A stretch of 64,000 nucleotides of DNA. Origin: Phocaeicola massiliensis B84634 = Timone 84634 = DSM 17679 = JCM 13223 (GTDB taxonomy: Bacteria > Bacteroidota > Bacteroidia > Bacteroidales > Bacteroidaceae). The notes beneath the pieces are model-generated. The model made no database searches and was not told the DNA's origin. It saw only the letters and a list, made by a program, of their open reading frames with translations. The position numbers were made by a program, and so were the translations under genes. The DNA lies in the NCBI RefSeq assembly GCF_000382445.1, contig NZ_KB905472.1, forward strand, positions 1,445,217 through 1,509,216, in the 5' to 3' direction. Each line of letters starts with the position of its first letter. Position 1 is the first letter of the stretch. Positions 55,910 to 63,964 of the stretch are shown in pieces.

Positions 55910-56290
55910 ATGGCTGAAAAAACAAGATACTCTGATGCAGAACTCGAAGAGTTCCGTGCCATTATCATGGAAAAACTGGAATTGGCCGAGCGTGATTACG
56001 AACGCTTGAAAAGTAGTATCATGAATAAGGATGGTAATGATACGGACGATACTTCCCCTACTTACAAAGTATTGGAAGAAGGTGCCAATACGCTGTCCAA
56101 AGAAGAAACGACAAGATTAGCTGCACGTCAGTTGAAATTCATTCAGGGACTGCAAGCTGCTTTAATCCGTATTGAAAACAAAACATACGGTATTTGTCGT
56201 GAAACAGGTAAACTGATTCCAAAAGAAAGACTTCGCGCTGTTCCTCATGCCACTTTGAGTATCGAGGCTAAAAACGAAGGAAAGAAATAG
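55910..56290 (+). CDS. DksA/TraR-family RNA-polymerase-binding protein
   Basis: A 126-aa protein with a long coiled-coil hairpin (ELEEFRAIIMEKLELAERDYERLKSS ... EETTRLAARQLKFIQGLQAALIRIE) and the DDTSPTYKVLEEG tip. The globular end GICRETGKLIPKERLRAVPHATLSIEAK keeps only one of the four zinc-finger cysteines. It probably binds RNA polymerase in the secondary channel with ppGpp. It lies 25 bp after ileS and before lspA. Confidence 0.85.
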   Translation: MAEKTRYSDAELEEFRAIIMEKLELAERDYERLKSSIMNKDGNDTDDTSPTYKVLEEGANTLSKEETTRLAARQLKFIQGLQAALIRIENKTYGICRETGKLIPKERLRAVPHATLSIEAKNEGKK

Positions 56291-56362
56291 CATTTTTATA
56301 GTTGACAGGAAAGCAGGTCAAAGAGGCTGCTACCTGTCGACTATTAATTATCACCTATTATA

Positions 56363-57010
56363 ATGAATAAATTACTCACGAAAGGGCAACTTTCTGTTCT
56401 GATTGTTTTTGGAGTATTAATTATTGACCAGATAATAAAGATATTGGTAAAGACTAATATGTTCTGGCATGAAAGTATCCGCATTACAGATTGGTTTTAT
56501 ATCTATTTTACAGAAAATAACGGCATGGCTTTCGGCATGGAATTGTTTGGAAAGCTATTTCTTACAACATTCCGCATCGTTGCTGTGGGACTGATAATTT
56601 GGTATCTGGCTAAAATCATTAAAGAAAATTATAAGACAGGCTATATTGTCTGCCTTTCATTAATATTGGCCGGCGCCGTAGGAAATATCATTGATAGTGT
56701 ATTTTATGGCGTAATCTTCAATGAAAGCACTTATAGCCAAATAGCACATTTTGTTCCTGTAGGCGAAGGCTATTCTGAATGGTTTCATGGTAAAGTAGTG
56801 GATATGTTTTATTTTCCAATCATTGAAACCAACTGGCCGGAATGGATACCGGGAATAGGTGGAGAACATTTTATCTTCTTCAGTCCGATATTTAATTTTG
56901 CTGACGCTGCTATCAGTTGTGGTATCATTGCATTGTTGTTATTTTATGGAAAATATCTGAACACAGGTATTCACCCGGAAGAAAAAGCTCAGAAAAAAGA
57001 TGCACAATAA
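56363..57010 (+). CDS. lspA: Lipoprotein signal peptidase (signal peptidase II)
   Basis: A 215-aa inner-membrane aspartyl peptidase that cleaves prolipoproteins after lipidation. Four helices; conserved NNGMAFGM, GAVGNIIDSVFYG with the first catalytic Asp, and FNFADAAIS with the second. It is longer than the 160-aa E. coli enzyme through an extra periplasmic loop (about 115-160), a common Bacteroidota form. It overlaps the next gene by 11 bp. Confidence 0.95.
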   Translation: MNKLLTKGQLSVLIVFGVLIIDQIIKILVKTNMFWHESIRITDWFYIYFTENNGMAFGMELFGKLFLTTFRIVAVGLIIWYLAKIIKENYKTGYIVCLSLILAGAVGNIIDSVFYGVIFNESTYSQIAHFVPVGEGYSEWFHGKVVDMFYFPIIETNWPEWIPGIGGEHFIFFSPIFNFADAAISCGIIALLLFYGKYLNTGIHPEEKAQKKDAQ

Positions 57011-57947
57011 GAAGATTCGTTGGACGTTGTTGCTCAGTGCGGCTTTGCTGGCAGGATGCGGAAAACAAATACCAAAAGATGTCATCCACCCGGATAAGAT
57101 GGAGGACATCTTGTATGACTATCATTTGACTACGGCTATGTCCGGCAATATCTCTTATGATGAGAACTACAAAAAAGAAGCTCTTCGCAATTACGTATAT
57201 AGAAAACATCACGTAACCAAAGCAGAGTTTGATTCATCTATGGTGTGGTATACTCGTCATACAGAAAACCTTGCCAAAATTTATACCAATTTAGGAAAAC
57301 GTTTCCGTGAGGAAAAGAAGGATGTGAAACGCTTGCTGGCAATGCGCGAAAACAAACCCTCAATGTCACAACCTGGAGATACAGTAGATGTGTGGTATAA
57401 TAAAACACTATATTGGCTGACGGATGCACCACTATCCAACAAGATTACTTTTGAAATTCCCACTGACTCCAACTTCAAAGCAAAGGATGCTTTCTTGTGG
57501 TCGGCAAATTACATATTCCTCTCAAACCTGCAACAACAGGTGACGATGGGATTCAATATTCTGTTTGATAATGATTCAGTGTCGGGTAAAGTAGCCGAAG
57601 TAACGGCTTCAGGCATACAATCATTATATATCAAGCCGGATTCTGCTTATAAAATCAAGAGCATCAATGGTTTTATCTATCTTACGGGGGATTCTGTCAA
57701 AGCTCCGGGTATCATAGTGGATAAAATTTCATTGATTCGTTACCATGAACTAGCAGATACCATATCTATTGTCGCAAAAGATAGTGTACCCGAAAAATCA
57801 ATGTCTGTCATAGATAAAGATACAGATTCATTAAAAATGGATTCAGTCCAGATGAAAGAAGCTGTTACCCCCGTACGCTTGAATCCACGCGATATGAAAG
57901 AAAAGGAGGGTATTCGCCCACAACGTACTCGCCTGCAAAAGAAATGA
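57000..57947 (+). CDS. DUF4296-family lipoprotein
   Basis: A 315-aa lipoprotein (signal ending LLAGC, mature Cys20). The region 25-110 (PDKMEDILYDYHLTTAMS ... HVTKAEFDSSMVWYTRHTENLAKIY) matches the DUF4296 family, always near lspA in Bacteroidota as far as I know. The rest is beta-rich with a proline/serine-poor, charged tail. Function is unknown. It overlaps lspA by 11 bp at the start and the next gene by 4 bp. Confidence 0.8.
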   Translation: MHNKKIRWTLLLSAALLAGCGKQIPKDVIHPDKMEDILYDYHLTTAMSGNISYDENYKKEALRNYVYRKHHVTKAEFDSSMVWYTRHTENLAKIYTNLGKRFREEKKDVKRLLAMRENKPSMSQPGDTVDVWYNKTLYWLTDAPLSNKITFEIPTDSNFKAKDAFLWSANYIFLSNLQQQVTMGFNILFDNDSVSGKVAEVTASGIQSLYIKPDSAYKIKSINGFIYLTGDSVKAPGIIVDKISLIRYHELADTISIVAKDSVPEKSMSVIDKDTDSLKMDSVQMKEAVTPVRLNPRDMKEKEGIRPQRTRLQKK

Positions 57948-58270
57948 GACGATTTGCCTGTCAACGTTTATATCTTTCTCCTGACACATACTTCATCCGT
58001 TATGTGGTAGAATTGGGAAACAACGGAAAGATACAGAGCTATTACCCTTTGGAAGAAGAAATATATGCTACTCAATGGATAGGGGGAGTGATTGTGCTTT
58101 CTGCGAGAAGAAAACTCGAACCGATTATGCCGGAAAAGAATTTCAAAACCTTCCTTGCTCAAGCTACCCGGACAAATACCAAAATTCAGGAATGCTATGC
58201 ATGGCATATTGCCAATTTTGATATTGTCCGAGAAGAATTTGTCCCTCAAAGCCATATTATCCGACTTTAG
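57944..58270 (+). CDS. Conserved-type hypothetical protein at the end of the lspA run
   Basis: A 108-aa cytoplasmic protein without signal peptide. It begins MRRFACQRLYLSPDTYFIRY and contains paired strands (YPLEEEIYATQWIGGVIVLS) and an IANFDIVREEFVPQSHIIRL ending. I do not recognise a family. The 4-bp ATGA overlap with the DUF4296 gene shows translational coupling. It overlaps the convergent methyltransferase gene by 4 bp. Confidence 0.7.
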   Translation: MRRFACQRLYLSPDTYFIRYVVELGNNGKIQSYYPLEEEIYATQWIGGVIVLSARRKLEPIMPEKNFKTFLAQATRTNTKIQECYAWHIANFDIVREEFVPQSHIIRL

Positions 58271-59019
58271 CGCAATCTTCTTCTGAACTCGGCACAAACC
58301 ACAGCTGTGGCAATAGCTACATTCAAAGACTCCGAAGTCTCTCTTTCCTGTGGATAATTAGGAATATACAATCGCCTATTAATAAGTGCTTCCACCTCTC
58401 TACTTATTCCATTTCCTTCATTTCCCATTACAATCAATCCGTTAGCAGAAAGAGTCTCAGAATAGATTACATTTCCATCCAGGAATGTTCCATAAACCGG
58501 AATCCCTTTGAGTGAAGAAATTAATTTCGGTAAATCACAATAATGCACTTTCACTCGTGCTATTGCCCCCATGGTAGCCTGCACGGTTTTAGGATTAAAG
58601 ACATCCACCGTTCCGGTAGAGCAAAAAATATCCTCTATACCGAACCAATCGGCTAAGCGGATAATAGTTCCTAAATTGCCCGGATCTTGTATATTGTCCA
58701 AAGCCAGGCATAAAGATTTTGAAATAACTTTGCTGTCCGACTCATAAACAGGTTGTTCAAATATAGCCAATACCTCTTGCGGTGTCTTTTGCAAACTGAC
58801 CCGTGAAAGCTCTTCCTGCCCAACCTCTATCACCTCGTCGGCATGACAACCAGGATGAGAAGAGAACCATTCAGCTGTCCCCGTCAACAACCGACAAGGA
58901 AAATGCCCCATCAAATCATCTACCAATTTATGTCCTTCAGCAACAAATACTTTTTCTTCCTTACGATTCTTTTTTAACTCTAACGAACGAATATATTTAA
59001 TTTTATTCTTACTTAGCAT
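58267..59019 (-). CDS. SpoU/TrmH-family RNA 2'-O-methyltransferase
   Basis: 250 aa starting at MLSKNKIKYIRSL. An N-terminal substrate-binding part is followed by the knotted methyltransferase: motif 1 NIQDPGNLGTIIRLADWFG, motif 2 MGNEGNGIS, motif 3 LNVAIATAVVCAEF. It uses S-adenosylmethionine to methylate a ribose 2'-OH of rRNA or tRNA. The target nucleotide cannot be assigned. It is a single gene, divergent from the BamA-like gene. Confidence 0.9.
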   Translation of the reverse strand: MLSKNKIKYIRSLELKKNRKEEKVFVAEGHKLVDDLMGHFPCRLLTGTAEWFSSHPGCHADEVIEVGQEELSRVSLQKTPQEVLAIFEQPVYESDSKVISKSLCLALDNIQDPGNLGTIIRLADWFGIEDIFCSTGTVDVFNPKTVQATMGAIARVKVHYCDLPKLISSLKGIPVYGTFLDGNVIYSETLSANGLIVMGNEGNGISREVEALINRRLYIPNYPQERETSESLNVAIATAVVCAEFRRRLR

Positions 59020-59082
59020 GATTATTTCCATTAAATAACAAATATTAGAGGCAAAGCTAAGAAGATATTTTCAATTAATATC

Positions 59083-59090
59083 TATCTTTG
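59083..59090 (+). promoter_or_regulatory. -7 box (TATCTTTG) of the BamA/TamA-like gene
   Basis: An exact TAnnTTTG. A longer reading frame would begin with TTG at 59088, inside this box, so the ATG at 59121 is the start. Confidence 0.6.
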
Positions 59091-59120
59091 CGAGTAAATT
59101 TGCGAAGGTTACGGATTTGT

Positions 59121-61436
59121 ATGAAGAAAAGCGCACACCCATATATATACACACTCATTTTAGCACTATGCACTTCGTGTTCGGTCAATAAATTTATCCC
59201 TGAAAATCAATATTTATTGGATGAAGTAAAAATTGTATCAGACACAAAGGAGGTAAAACCATCGCTTTTTAACTCTTACCTCCGTCAAAATCCTAATGCC
59301 AAATGGTTTAACATGGTTAAAATCCCCATGTATATTTATGGTGCATCAGGTACGGACTCTACCAAACGTGTAAATCGCTTCTTCAGAAAAATTGGGGATG
59401 CCCCGGTCATTTACAATGCAGATGTTGCCATGAAATCTAAGGAGGAGATAGAAAAAGCCGTACGTAACATGGGGTATATTGGAGCTAAAGTGACTATTCA
59501 TACCGAAGCAAAGAAGAATAAGTTAAAACTGTTCTACCATATAGAAGCTGGACGTCCCTATATGATACGTCATATAGCTTACAATATTGATGATTTAAAT
59601 ATTAGCGATTGTCTTCAACAGGATTCTGCCCAAAGTATGCTTTTCCCCGGTATGCCGTTTGATGTAAATGTACTTGACGCTGAGAGACAACGAATCACCA
59701 GATTGCTCCAGAACAAAGGGTACTATAAATTCAATAAGGATTTTCTGGTATATCAAGCAGATACCACCCGCAATACTTATTTGGTAGACCTCACTTTGAA
59801 ATTACTTCCTTATCAACGTAAAAAGGAAGATCCACCACAAAAACACAGACAATATTTAGTGAATAGTGTCAACTTTATAGCTGATAGCGAAATGACCCCC
59901 ATCCGTAAAGGTTCATTTACCGGTTTCGATTCATTGAGCTATAAAGGATACAACATGTACTATAAGGATAAAATGTTTTTGCGCCCGAAACTGTTAGTGG
60001 ATTTCAACCGTATTCGTCCCGGAGAGTTTTATAGTGAACGTGATGTGCAGAATACTTATAGTGCATTGGGACGTCTGCGCATGCTGAAATATTCCAATAT
60101 TCGTTTTAAGGAAGTAAATGTAAGCGACAGTACCAAATTGGATGCATATATAGTGATGTCAAAAGGACAAAATAAATCAGTTTCTTTTGAGATAGAAGGT
60201 ACAAACTCTGCGGGAGATTTGGGTGCGGCTGCTTCCATTTCTTTCCAGCATAGAAACGTGTTCAAAGGGTCGGAAACGTTTACTATGAAAGTACGCGGTG
60301 CTTATGAGGCAATCACCGGATTGGGACAAGATTATGTCAATGACAACTATACGGAATATGGTGTGGAAAGCAGTCTTAACTTCCCTGAATTTATGTTTCC
60401 CTTTCTTTCTTCGGACTTTAAAAGGAAAATTAAAGCTACCTCTGAAGTGGGACTGAAATTTACATCACAGGTACGTCCTGAATTTTCTCGTATGCTTGCA
60501 TCAGCGTCCTGGAGTTATCGATGGAGTGATAGAAAACATATACAGCACCGCCTTGATCTGGCGGATATTAATTATGTATATATGCCAAGCAAATCGCCCG
60601 ATTTTCAAGAGTATTTAGATAAAATGACGGCTAACAACTCATTGTTACGTGCCAGTTATGAAAATGTACTGATAGTGCGTATGGGATACAACTTCACATA
60701 TAACAGTGCCGGTAATACCATGATGCGCACACCGACAAAGAGTTCGTATTCCTTGCGTGTAAACGTGGAGGAAGCCGGTAATCTAATGTATGCCGCATCC
60801 AAACTGGCACACTCTACTCCGAAAGGGGACAAGGGATTTGTATTGGCTAATATTCCGTTTGCACAATATATAAAAGGAGATTTTGACTTTGCCAAGAATT
60901 TCATGATTGACCCACGCAACTCTTTCGTTTTTCATATAGGAGTAGGAGTGGCTTATCCTTATGGGAACTCACGGGCACTTCCTTTTGAAAAGCGTTATTT
61001 CTCCGGCGGTGCCAACAGTGTGCGCGGTTGGTCGGTACGTTCACTGGGCCCCGGAGGATATAAAGGTAGTTCAGACGGGCAGATGGACTTTATCAAACAG
61101 TCGGGGGATATCAAGTTAGACTTAAATGTGGAGTATCGCACCCATCTGTTTTGGAAGTTAAACGGAGCGGCTTTCATAGATGCCGGTAATATTTGGACAA
61201 TACGCTCAGACTCAGAGCAGGAAGATGGTGTGTTCAAATTCAACAAATTCTACAAACAGATTGCTGTAGCATATGGTTTGGGCATCCGCTTTGATTTAGA
61301 CTATCTCATTTTACGTTTTGATGGTGGAATGAAAGCTATCAACCCGATGGAAACGGGTAAAGGACGTTACCCGATAACGCGACCTCGATTCAGCCGAGAT
61401 TTTGCTTTCCATTTTGCAGTAGGTTATCCGTTTTAA
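59121..61436 (+). CDS. BamA/TamA-family outer-membrane assembly protein (lipoprotein type)
   Basis: 771 aa starting at MKKSAHPYIYTL. It has a lipoprotein-type signal ending LCTSC. Several POTRA-like repeats follow (VRNMGYIGAKVTIHTEAKKNKLKLFYHIEAGRPYMI; LLQNKGYYKFNKDFLVYQADTTRN), then an Omp85 barrel with the conserved RYFSGGANSVRGW and ending FAFHFAVGYPF. It probably inserts or transports proteins or lipoproteins at the outer membrane. The promoter decides the start. It is followed by a small gene 22 bp downstream. Confidence 0.9.
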   Translation: MKKSAHPYIYTLILALCTSCSVNKFIPENQYLLDEVKIVSDTKEVKPSLFNSYLRQNPNAKWFNMVKIPMYIYGASGTDSTKRVNRFFRKIGDAPVIYNADVAMKSKEEIEKAVRNMGYIGAKVTIHTEAKKNKLKLFYHIEAGRPYMIRHIAYNIDDLNISDCLQQDSAQSMLFPGMPFDVNVLDAERQRITRLLQNKGYYKFNKDFLVYQADTTRNTYLVDLTLKLLPYQRKKEDPPQKHRQYLVNSVNFIADSEMTPIRKGSFTGFDSLSYKGYNMYYKDKMFLRPKLLVDFNRIRPGEFYSERDVQNTYSALGRLRMLKYSNIRFKEVNVSDSTKLDAYIVMSKGQNKSVSFEIEGTNSAGDLGAAASISFQHRNVFKGSETFTMKVRGAYEAITGLGQDYVNDNYTEYGVESSLNFPEFMFPFLSSDFKRKIKATSEVGLKFTSQVRPEFSRMLASASWSYRWSDRKHIQHRLDLADINYVYMPSKSPDFQEYLDKMTANNSLLRASYENVLIVRMGYNFTYNSAGNTMMRTPTKSSYSLRVNVEEAGNLMYAASKLAHSTPKGDKGFVLANIPFAQYIKGDFDFAKNFMIDPRNSFVFHIGVGVAYPYGNSRALPFEKRYFSGGANSVRGWSVRSLGPGGYKGSSDGQMDFIKQSGDIKLDLNVEYRTHLFWKLNGAAFIDAGNIWTIRSDSEQEDGVFKFNKFYKQIAVAYGLGIRFDLDYLILRFDGGMKAINPMETGKGRYPITRPRFSRDFAFHFAVGYPF

Positions 61437-61458
61437 TTAGATTATAATTTTATAGCTT

Positions 61459-61707
61459 ATGAAAAAAATAGAGAAAAAGGTATATACAGTAGAGGAAGTG
61501 GATGAGTTAAAAAAATGGTTTGATAATCAAACACTTCCACAGTCCATGCAAATAAATTCATCCGCTTATTCACCTGATTTAAAAGATACAGTGGCGATGC
61601 TGTTTGAACAAGCATATATCTGCTGTAACAACCCGAAGATGCAAGGATGCCTTTTATTATTAGAAAATATTAAGAAAAATTTAGAGGAGAAAAAGGGAAT
61701 CGAGTAA
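61459..61707 (+). CDS. Small hypothetical protein (82 aa), possibly DUF6965-like
   Basis: A basic cytoplasmic protein beginning MKKIEKKVYTVEEVDELKKW. The segment ELKKWFDNQTLPQSMQINSSAYSPDLKD resembles the small DUF6965-like family, with low certainty, and a C-terminal helix (ENIKKNLEEKKG) follows. No signal peptide. Its position 22 bp after the BamA-like gene suggests co-transcription. Confidence 0.6.
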   Translation: MKKIEKKVYTVEEVDELKKWFDNQTLPQSMQINSSAYSPDLKDTVAMLFEQAYICCNNPKMQGCLLLLENIKKNLEEKKGIE

Positions 61708-61761
61708 GCAAAACATTCTTCATATTTGTTTAATACATTAATAGTATTTAATGCAGACAGT

Positions 61762-62197
61762 ATGAAAAAGAATTTATTATTGTATGGCGTCTTTTTTGGG
61801 TGCCCTCTCATTATCTTCCTGTTCAGGCAATGCCAAAAACAAAGAAATGACTGACAATGGCATGAGTATGGAAAGTGCAAACGAAGTAATAAGGCATTGT
61901 GATACCTCGCTGAAAGTACTGAAAGATTTAATTAATGAAGATTCAATAAAAGCCATATTGGGTTATATAGATAAGACAGAGGGTACAGATATGCTCCCTA
62001 TTGTTCCACAACCGGCTTTATATGAAGGATAGAGCCTATCTGAAAATAATTATACAATGGCCAATAAAATAAGAAAAGAGGAACTCCTGTTAAGTATAGC
62101 CCTATCCGAATACAAACAAGTGATATTTGATATTCTAACCCCGACAGTAGAAAGTGCCAAAACCGTTTTACCTTCCGTTCAAAAGGATAAAAAATAA
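61762..62197 (+). pseudogene. Disrupted lipoprotein gene (frameshift at a T6 tract plus in-frame TAG)
   Basis: Starting at ATG 61762, MKKNLLLYGVF runs into a tract of six T (61792-61797). Removing one T would restore a lipoprotein signal ending LGALSLSSC. After that the same frame reads on to TAG at 62030-62032, and then stays open through TMANKIRKEELLLSI to TAA at 62195-62197. So one gene of about 145 codons is broken twice. The middle part (HCDTSLKVLKDLINEDSIKAILGYIDK) recalls DUF3829-type lipoproteins, tentatively. Reading errors, phase variation or true decay are all possible. Confidence 0.65.
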
Positions 62198-62229
62198 GAG
62201 ATAATTCAAAATCCGATAGGCTTATTTTG

Positions 62230-62258
62230 AAAAAGGTGGGATATGTTTCCACCTTTTT
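62230..62258. terminator. Bidirectional terminator
   Basis: AAAAAGGTGG (62230-62239) pairs with CCACCTTTTT (62249-62258), with a T-run on the plus strand. Confidence 0.85.
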
Positions 62259-62261
62259 ATG

Positions 62262-62269
62262 TATATTTG
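62262..62269 (+). promoter_or_regulatory. -7 box (TATATTTG) of the MBL-fold gene
   Basis: An exact TAnnTTTG just after the terminator, 54 bp before the ATG. Confidence 0.5.
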
Positions 62270-62323
62270 CGACTCTTTTGACGCAGCAATTGCGACAATA
62301 CTATAACTAGAAAACGAAACACA

Positions 62324-63127
62324 ATGAAAATTAAATTTATAAGTCTGGCTAGTGGCAGTAGTGGCAACTGCTATTTCATTGGAACAGACGCATATGGCAT
62401 ATTAGTGGATGCTGGTATTGGAATCCGTACTATTAAAAAACATTTAAAAGACTTGGGTATTGGACTTGATAGGATTCGAGCTGTTCTTATTACCCATGAT
62501 CATGCCGATCACATTAAAGCGGTAGGGCATTTGGGAGAGAAATTCGGTATTCCTATTTATTCCACTCCCGAAATCCATATAGGCATCAACAAAAGTTATT
62601 GTGTGACAGAAAAACTTTCGACCTCCGTCCGCTATTTAAGTAAAGGAACACAAATTCAGATTGAAGATTTCAGAATAACAGCTTTTGAAGTTCCCCATGA
62701 TGGAACAGATAATGTGGGTTATTGTATAGAAGTAGATGGCAAAACTTTTTCTTTTTTAACAGACTTGGGACATATTACATCTACAGCAGCTGAATATATC
62801 TGCAAAGCCAATTATCTAATATTGGAGGCTAACTATGACGAAGAAATGTTGAAAATGGGATCATATCCCCAATATCTTAAGGAACGTATTGCCGGGTCTA
62901 ATGGTCATATGAGTAATCGTGAAACAGCAGAGTTTTTGGCTGAGAATATCAATGAAGGATTAAAATATATTTGGCTTTGCCATCTGAGTAAAGATAATAA
63001 TCATCCGGAACTCGCTTATAAAACAGTAGAACTTCTGTTAAGAAGCAAAGGGGTGCTTGTGGGTAAAGATGTACAACTCATTGCTTTAAAGCGAAGTACA
63101 CCTTCCATGCTCTATGAGTTCGAATAA
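62324..63127 (+). CDS. Metallo-beta-lactamase-fold hydrolase (YycJ/WalJ-like)
   Basis: A 267-aa zinc hydrolase. It begins MKIKFISLASGSSGNCYFIG, the usual start of the YycJ/WalJ group, and carries the metal site THDHADH (HxHxDH), FEVPHDGTDNVGY and the C-terminal HLSKDNNHPELA. It is cytoplasmic. Relatives are 5'-3' exonucleases or phosphodiesterases tied to DNA repair or envelope control; none of these functions is proven here. It is a single gene. Confidence 0.85.
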   Translation: MKIKFISLASGSSGNCYFIGTDAYGILVDAGIGIRTIKKHLKDLGIGLDRIRAVLITHDHADHIKAVGHLGEKFGIPIYSTPEIHIGINKSYCVTEKLSTSVRYLSKGTQIQIEDFRITAFEVPHDGTDNVGYCIEVDGKTFSFLTDLGHITSTAAEYICKANYLILEANYDEEMLKMGSYPQYLKERIAGSNGHMSNRETAEFLAENINEGLKYIWLCHLSKDNNHPELAYKTVELLLRSKGVLVGKDVQLIALKRSTPSMLYEFE

Positions 63128-63163
63128 ATTTCGATGAAAAAGTGAAAAAAATGGTGCAAAATA

Positions 63164-63195
63164 TTTGGTAGTTTAAGATAAAACGCCTACCTTTG
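63164..63195 (+). promoter_or_regulatory. Consensus promoter of the tRNA-Lys pair
   Basis: TTTG (63164-63167), exactly 20 bp, then TACCTTTG (63188-63195); the first tRNA begins 22 bp downstream. Confidence 0.8.
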
Positions 63196-63217
63196 CAACC
63201 GCAAATCAGAAATGAAC

Positions 63218-63290
63218 GCACTCTTAGCTCAGTTGGTAGAGCAACTGACTCTTAATCAGTGGGTCCAGGGTTCGAATCCCTGAGGGTGTA
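63218..63290 (+). tRNA. tRNA-Lys (CTT), copy 1
   Basis: A 73-nt cloverleaf with acceptor GCACTCT pairing AGGGTGT (a G-U at 1:72), D arm GCTC...GAGC, anticodon loop CTCTTAA (anticodon CTT), T arm CAGGG-TTCGAAT-CCCTG and discriminator A. CCA is not encoded. Confidence 0.93.
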
Positions 63291-63312
63291 CAATAAAAAA
63301 TGATTTGCAAAT

Positions 63313-63385
63313 GCACTCTTAGCTCAGTTGGTAGAGCAACTGACTCTTAATCAGTGGGTCCAGGGTTCGAATCCCTGAGGGTGTA
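63313..63385 (+). tRNA. tRNA-Lys (CTT), copy 2
   Basis: Identical over all 73 nt to the copy at 63218, with a 22-bp spacer between them, so one transcript probably yields both. Confidence 0.93.
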
Positions 63386-63408
63386 CGAATCAGAAATGAA
63401 AATTGAAG

Positions 63409-63444
63409 AAAAGCTCTGAAAATCAATGATTTTTGGAGCTTTTT
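63409..63444 (+). terminator. Terminator of the tRNA-Lys pair
   Basis: AAAAGCTC (63409-63416) pairs with GAGCTTTT (63436-63443), with additional pairing inside and T-rich sequence following. Confidence 0.8.
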
Positions 63445-63474
63445 CTTTTATGGATTCCTACAAAATATAGAAGG

Positions 63475-63550
63475 TTCAGTTTGAAAACTTGGGCTCAGTT
63501 TGAAAACTTGGGCTCAGTTTGAAAACTTGGGCTCAGTTTGAAAACTTGGG
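63475..63550. repeat. 19-bp tandem repeat, four copies (CTCAGTTTGAAAACTTGGG)
   Basis: Units at 63475-63493 (first base T), 63494-63512, 63513-63531 and 63532-63550 are otherwise identical. Each contains AGTTT-GA-AAACT, a short inverted repeat, and TTGG. The last copy supplies a possible -33 TTG 20 bp before the TATCTTTG at 63569-63576. Confidence 0.9.
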
Positions 63551-63568
63551 GGAATTAGTTAAAAACAC

Positions 63569-63576
63569 TATCTTTG
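63569..63576 (+). promoter_or_regulatory. -7 box (TATCTTTG) of the insertion-sequence ORF
   Basis: An exact TAnnTTTG ends 4 bp before the ATG at 63581. This leaves almost no 5' leader, so the message may be leaderless. Confidence 0.6.
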
Positions 63577-63580
63577 TGGC

Positions 63581-63964
63581 ATGAAACAGAACCTTCACCC
63601 CCCTGCCACTCCACTGGAGATGTTGAGCTTGTTCCTTCCTGCAGGCCTGCTTGACTATTTTGACCTGGTTAACCATGTCTCTCAAGAGACTTGCTTCATT
63701 TTTTTTCTTGAGGAAAAGCCTTCCATTCCTCAAGAGCATTCCCATTTACATCTACATTCCAAAGGTTTCTTCCCGGAAATAGAAGTGCAAGACTTTCCTG
63801 TTCGCGGCAAGGCTGTATATCTACGCATCAAGCGGCGTCGTTGGGAAGACCCGGAAACAGGACAAACTTATAGCCGTGATTGGAACTTAGTAGCCTCCGG
63901 TACTCGCATAACAGCTGAGTTCGGAGCTTTTTTAAAAGCGTTACTTAGACAATCATGCGGTTAG
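63581..63964 (+). CDS. ISAon1-type transposase N-terminal region protein (orfA)
   Basis: A 127-aa protein. Diagnostic segments are LLDYFDLVNHVSQETCFIFFLEEK, KGFFPEIEVQDFPVRGKAVYLRIKRRRWEDP and RDWNLVASGTRITAEFGAFLKALL, the pattern I know from ISAon1-type N-terminal proteins. It probably binds the element's ends or assists the separate catalytic ORF. It ends TAG at 63962-63964. Confidence 0.75.
   Translation: MKQNLHPPATPLEMLSLFLPAGLLDYFDLVNHVSQETCFIFFLEEKPSIPQEHSHLHLHSKGFFPEIEVQDFPVRGKAVYLRIKRRRWEDPETGQTYSRDWNLVASGTRITAEFGAFLKALLRQSCG

Noticed and set aside
63475..63550. 19-bp tandem repeat as a possible CRISPR array
   Set aside because: No spacers between copies and no cas genes; it ends in an IS promoter.
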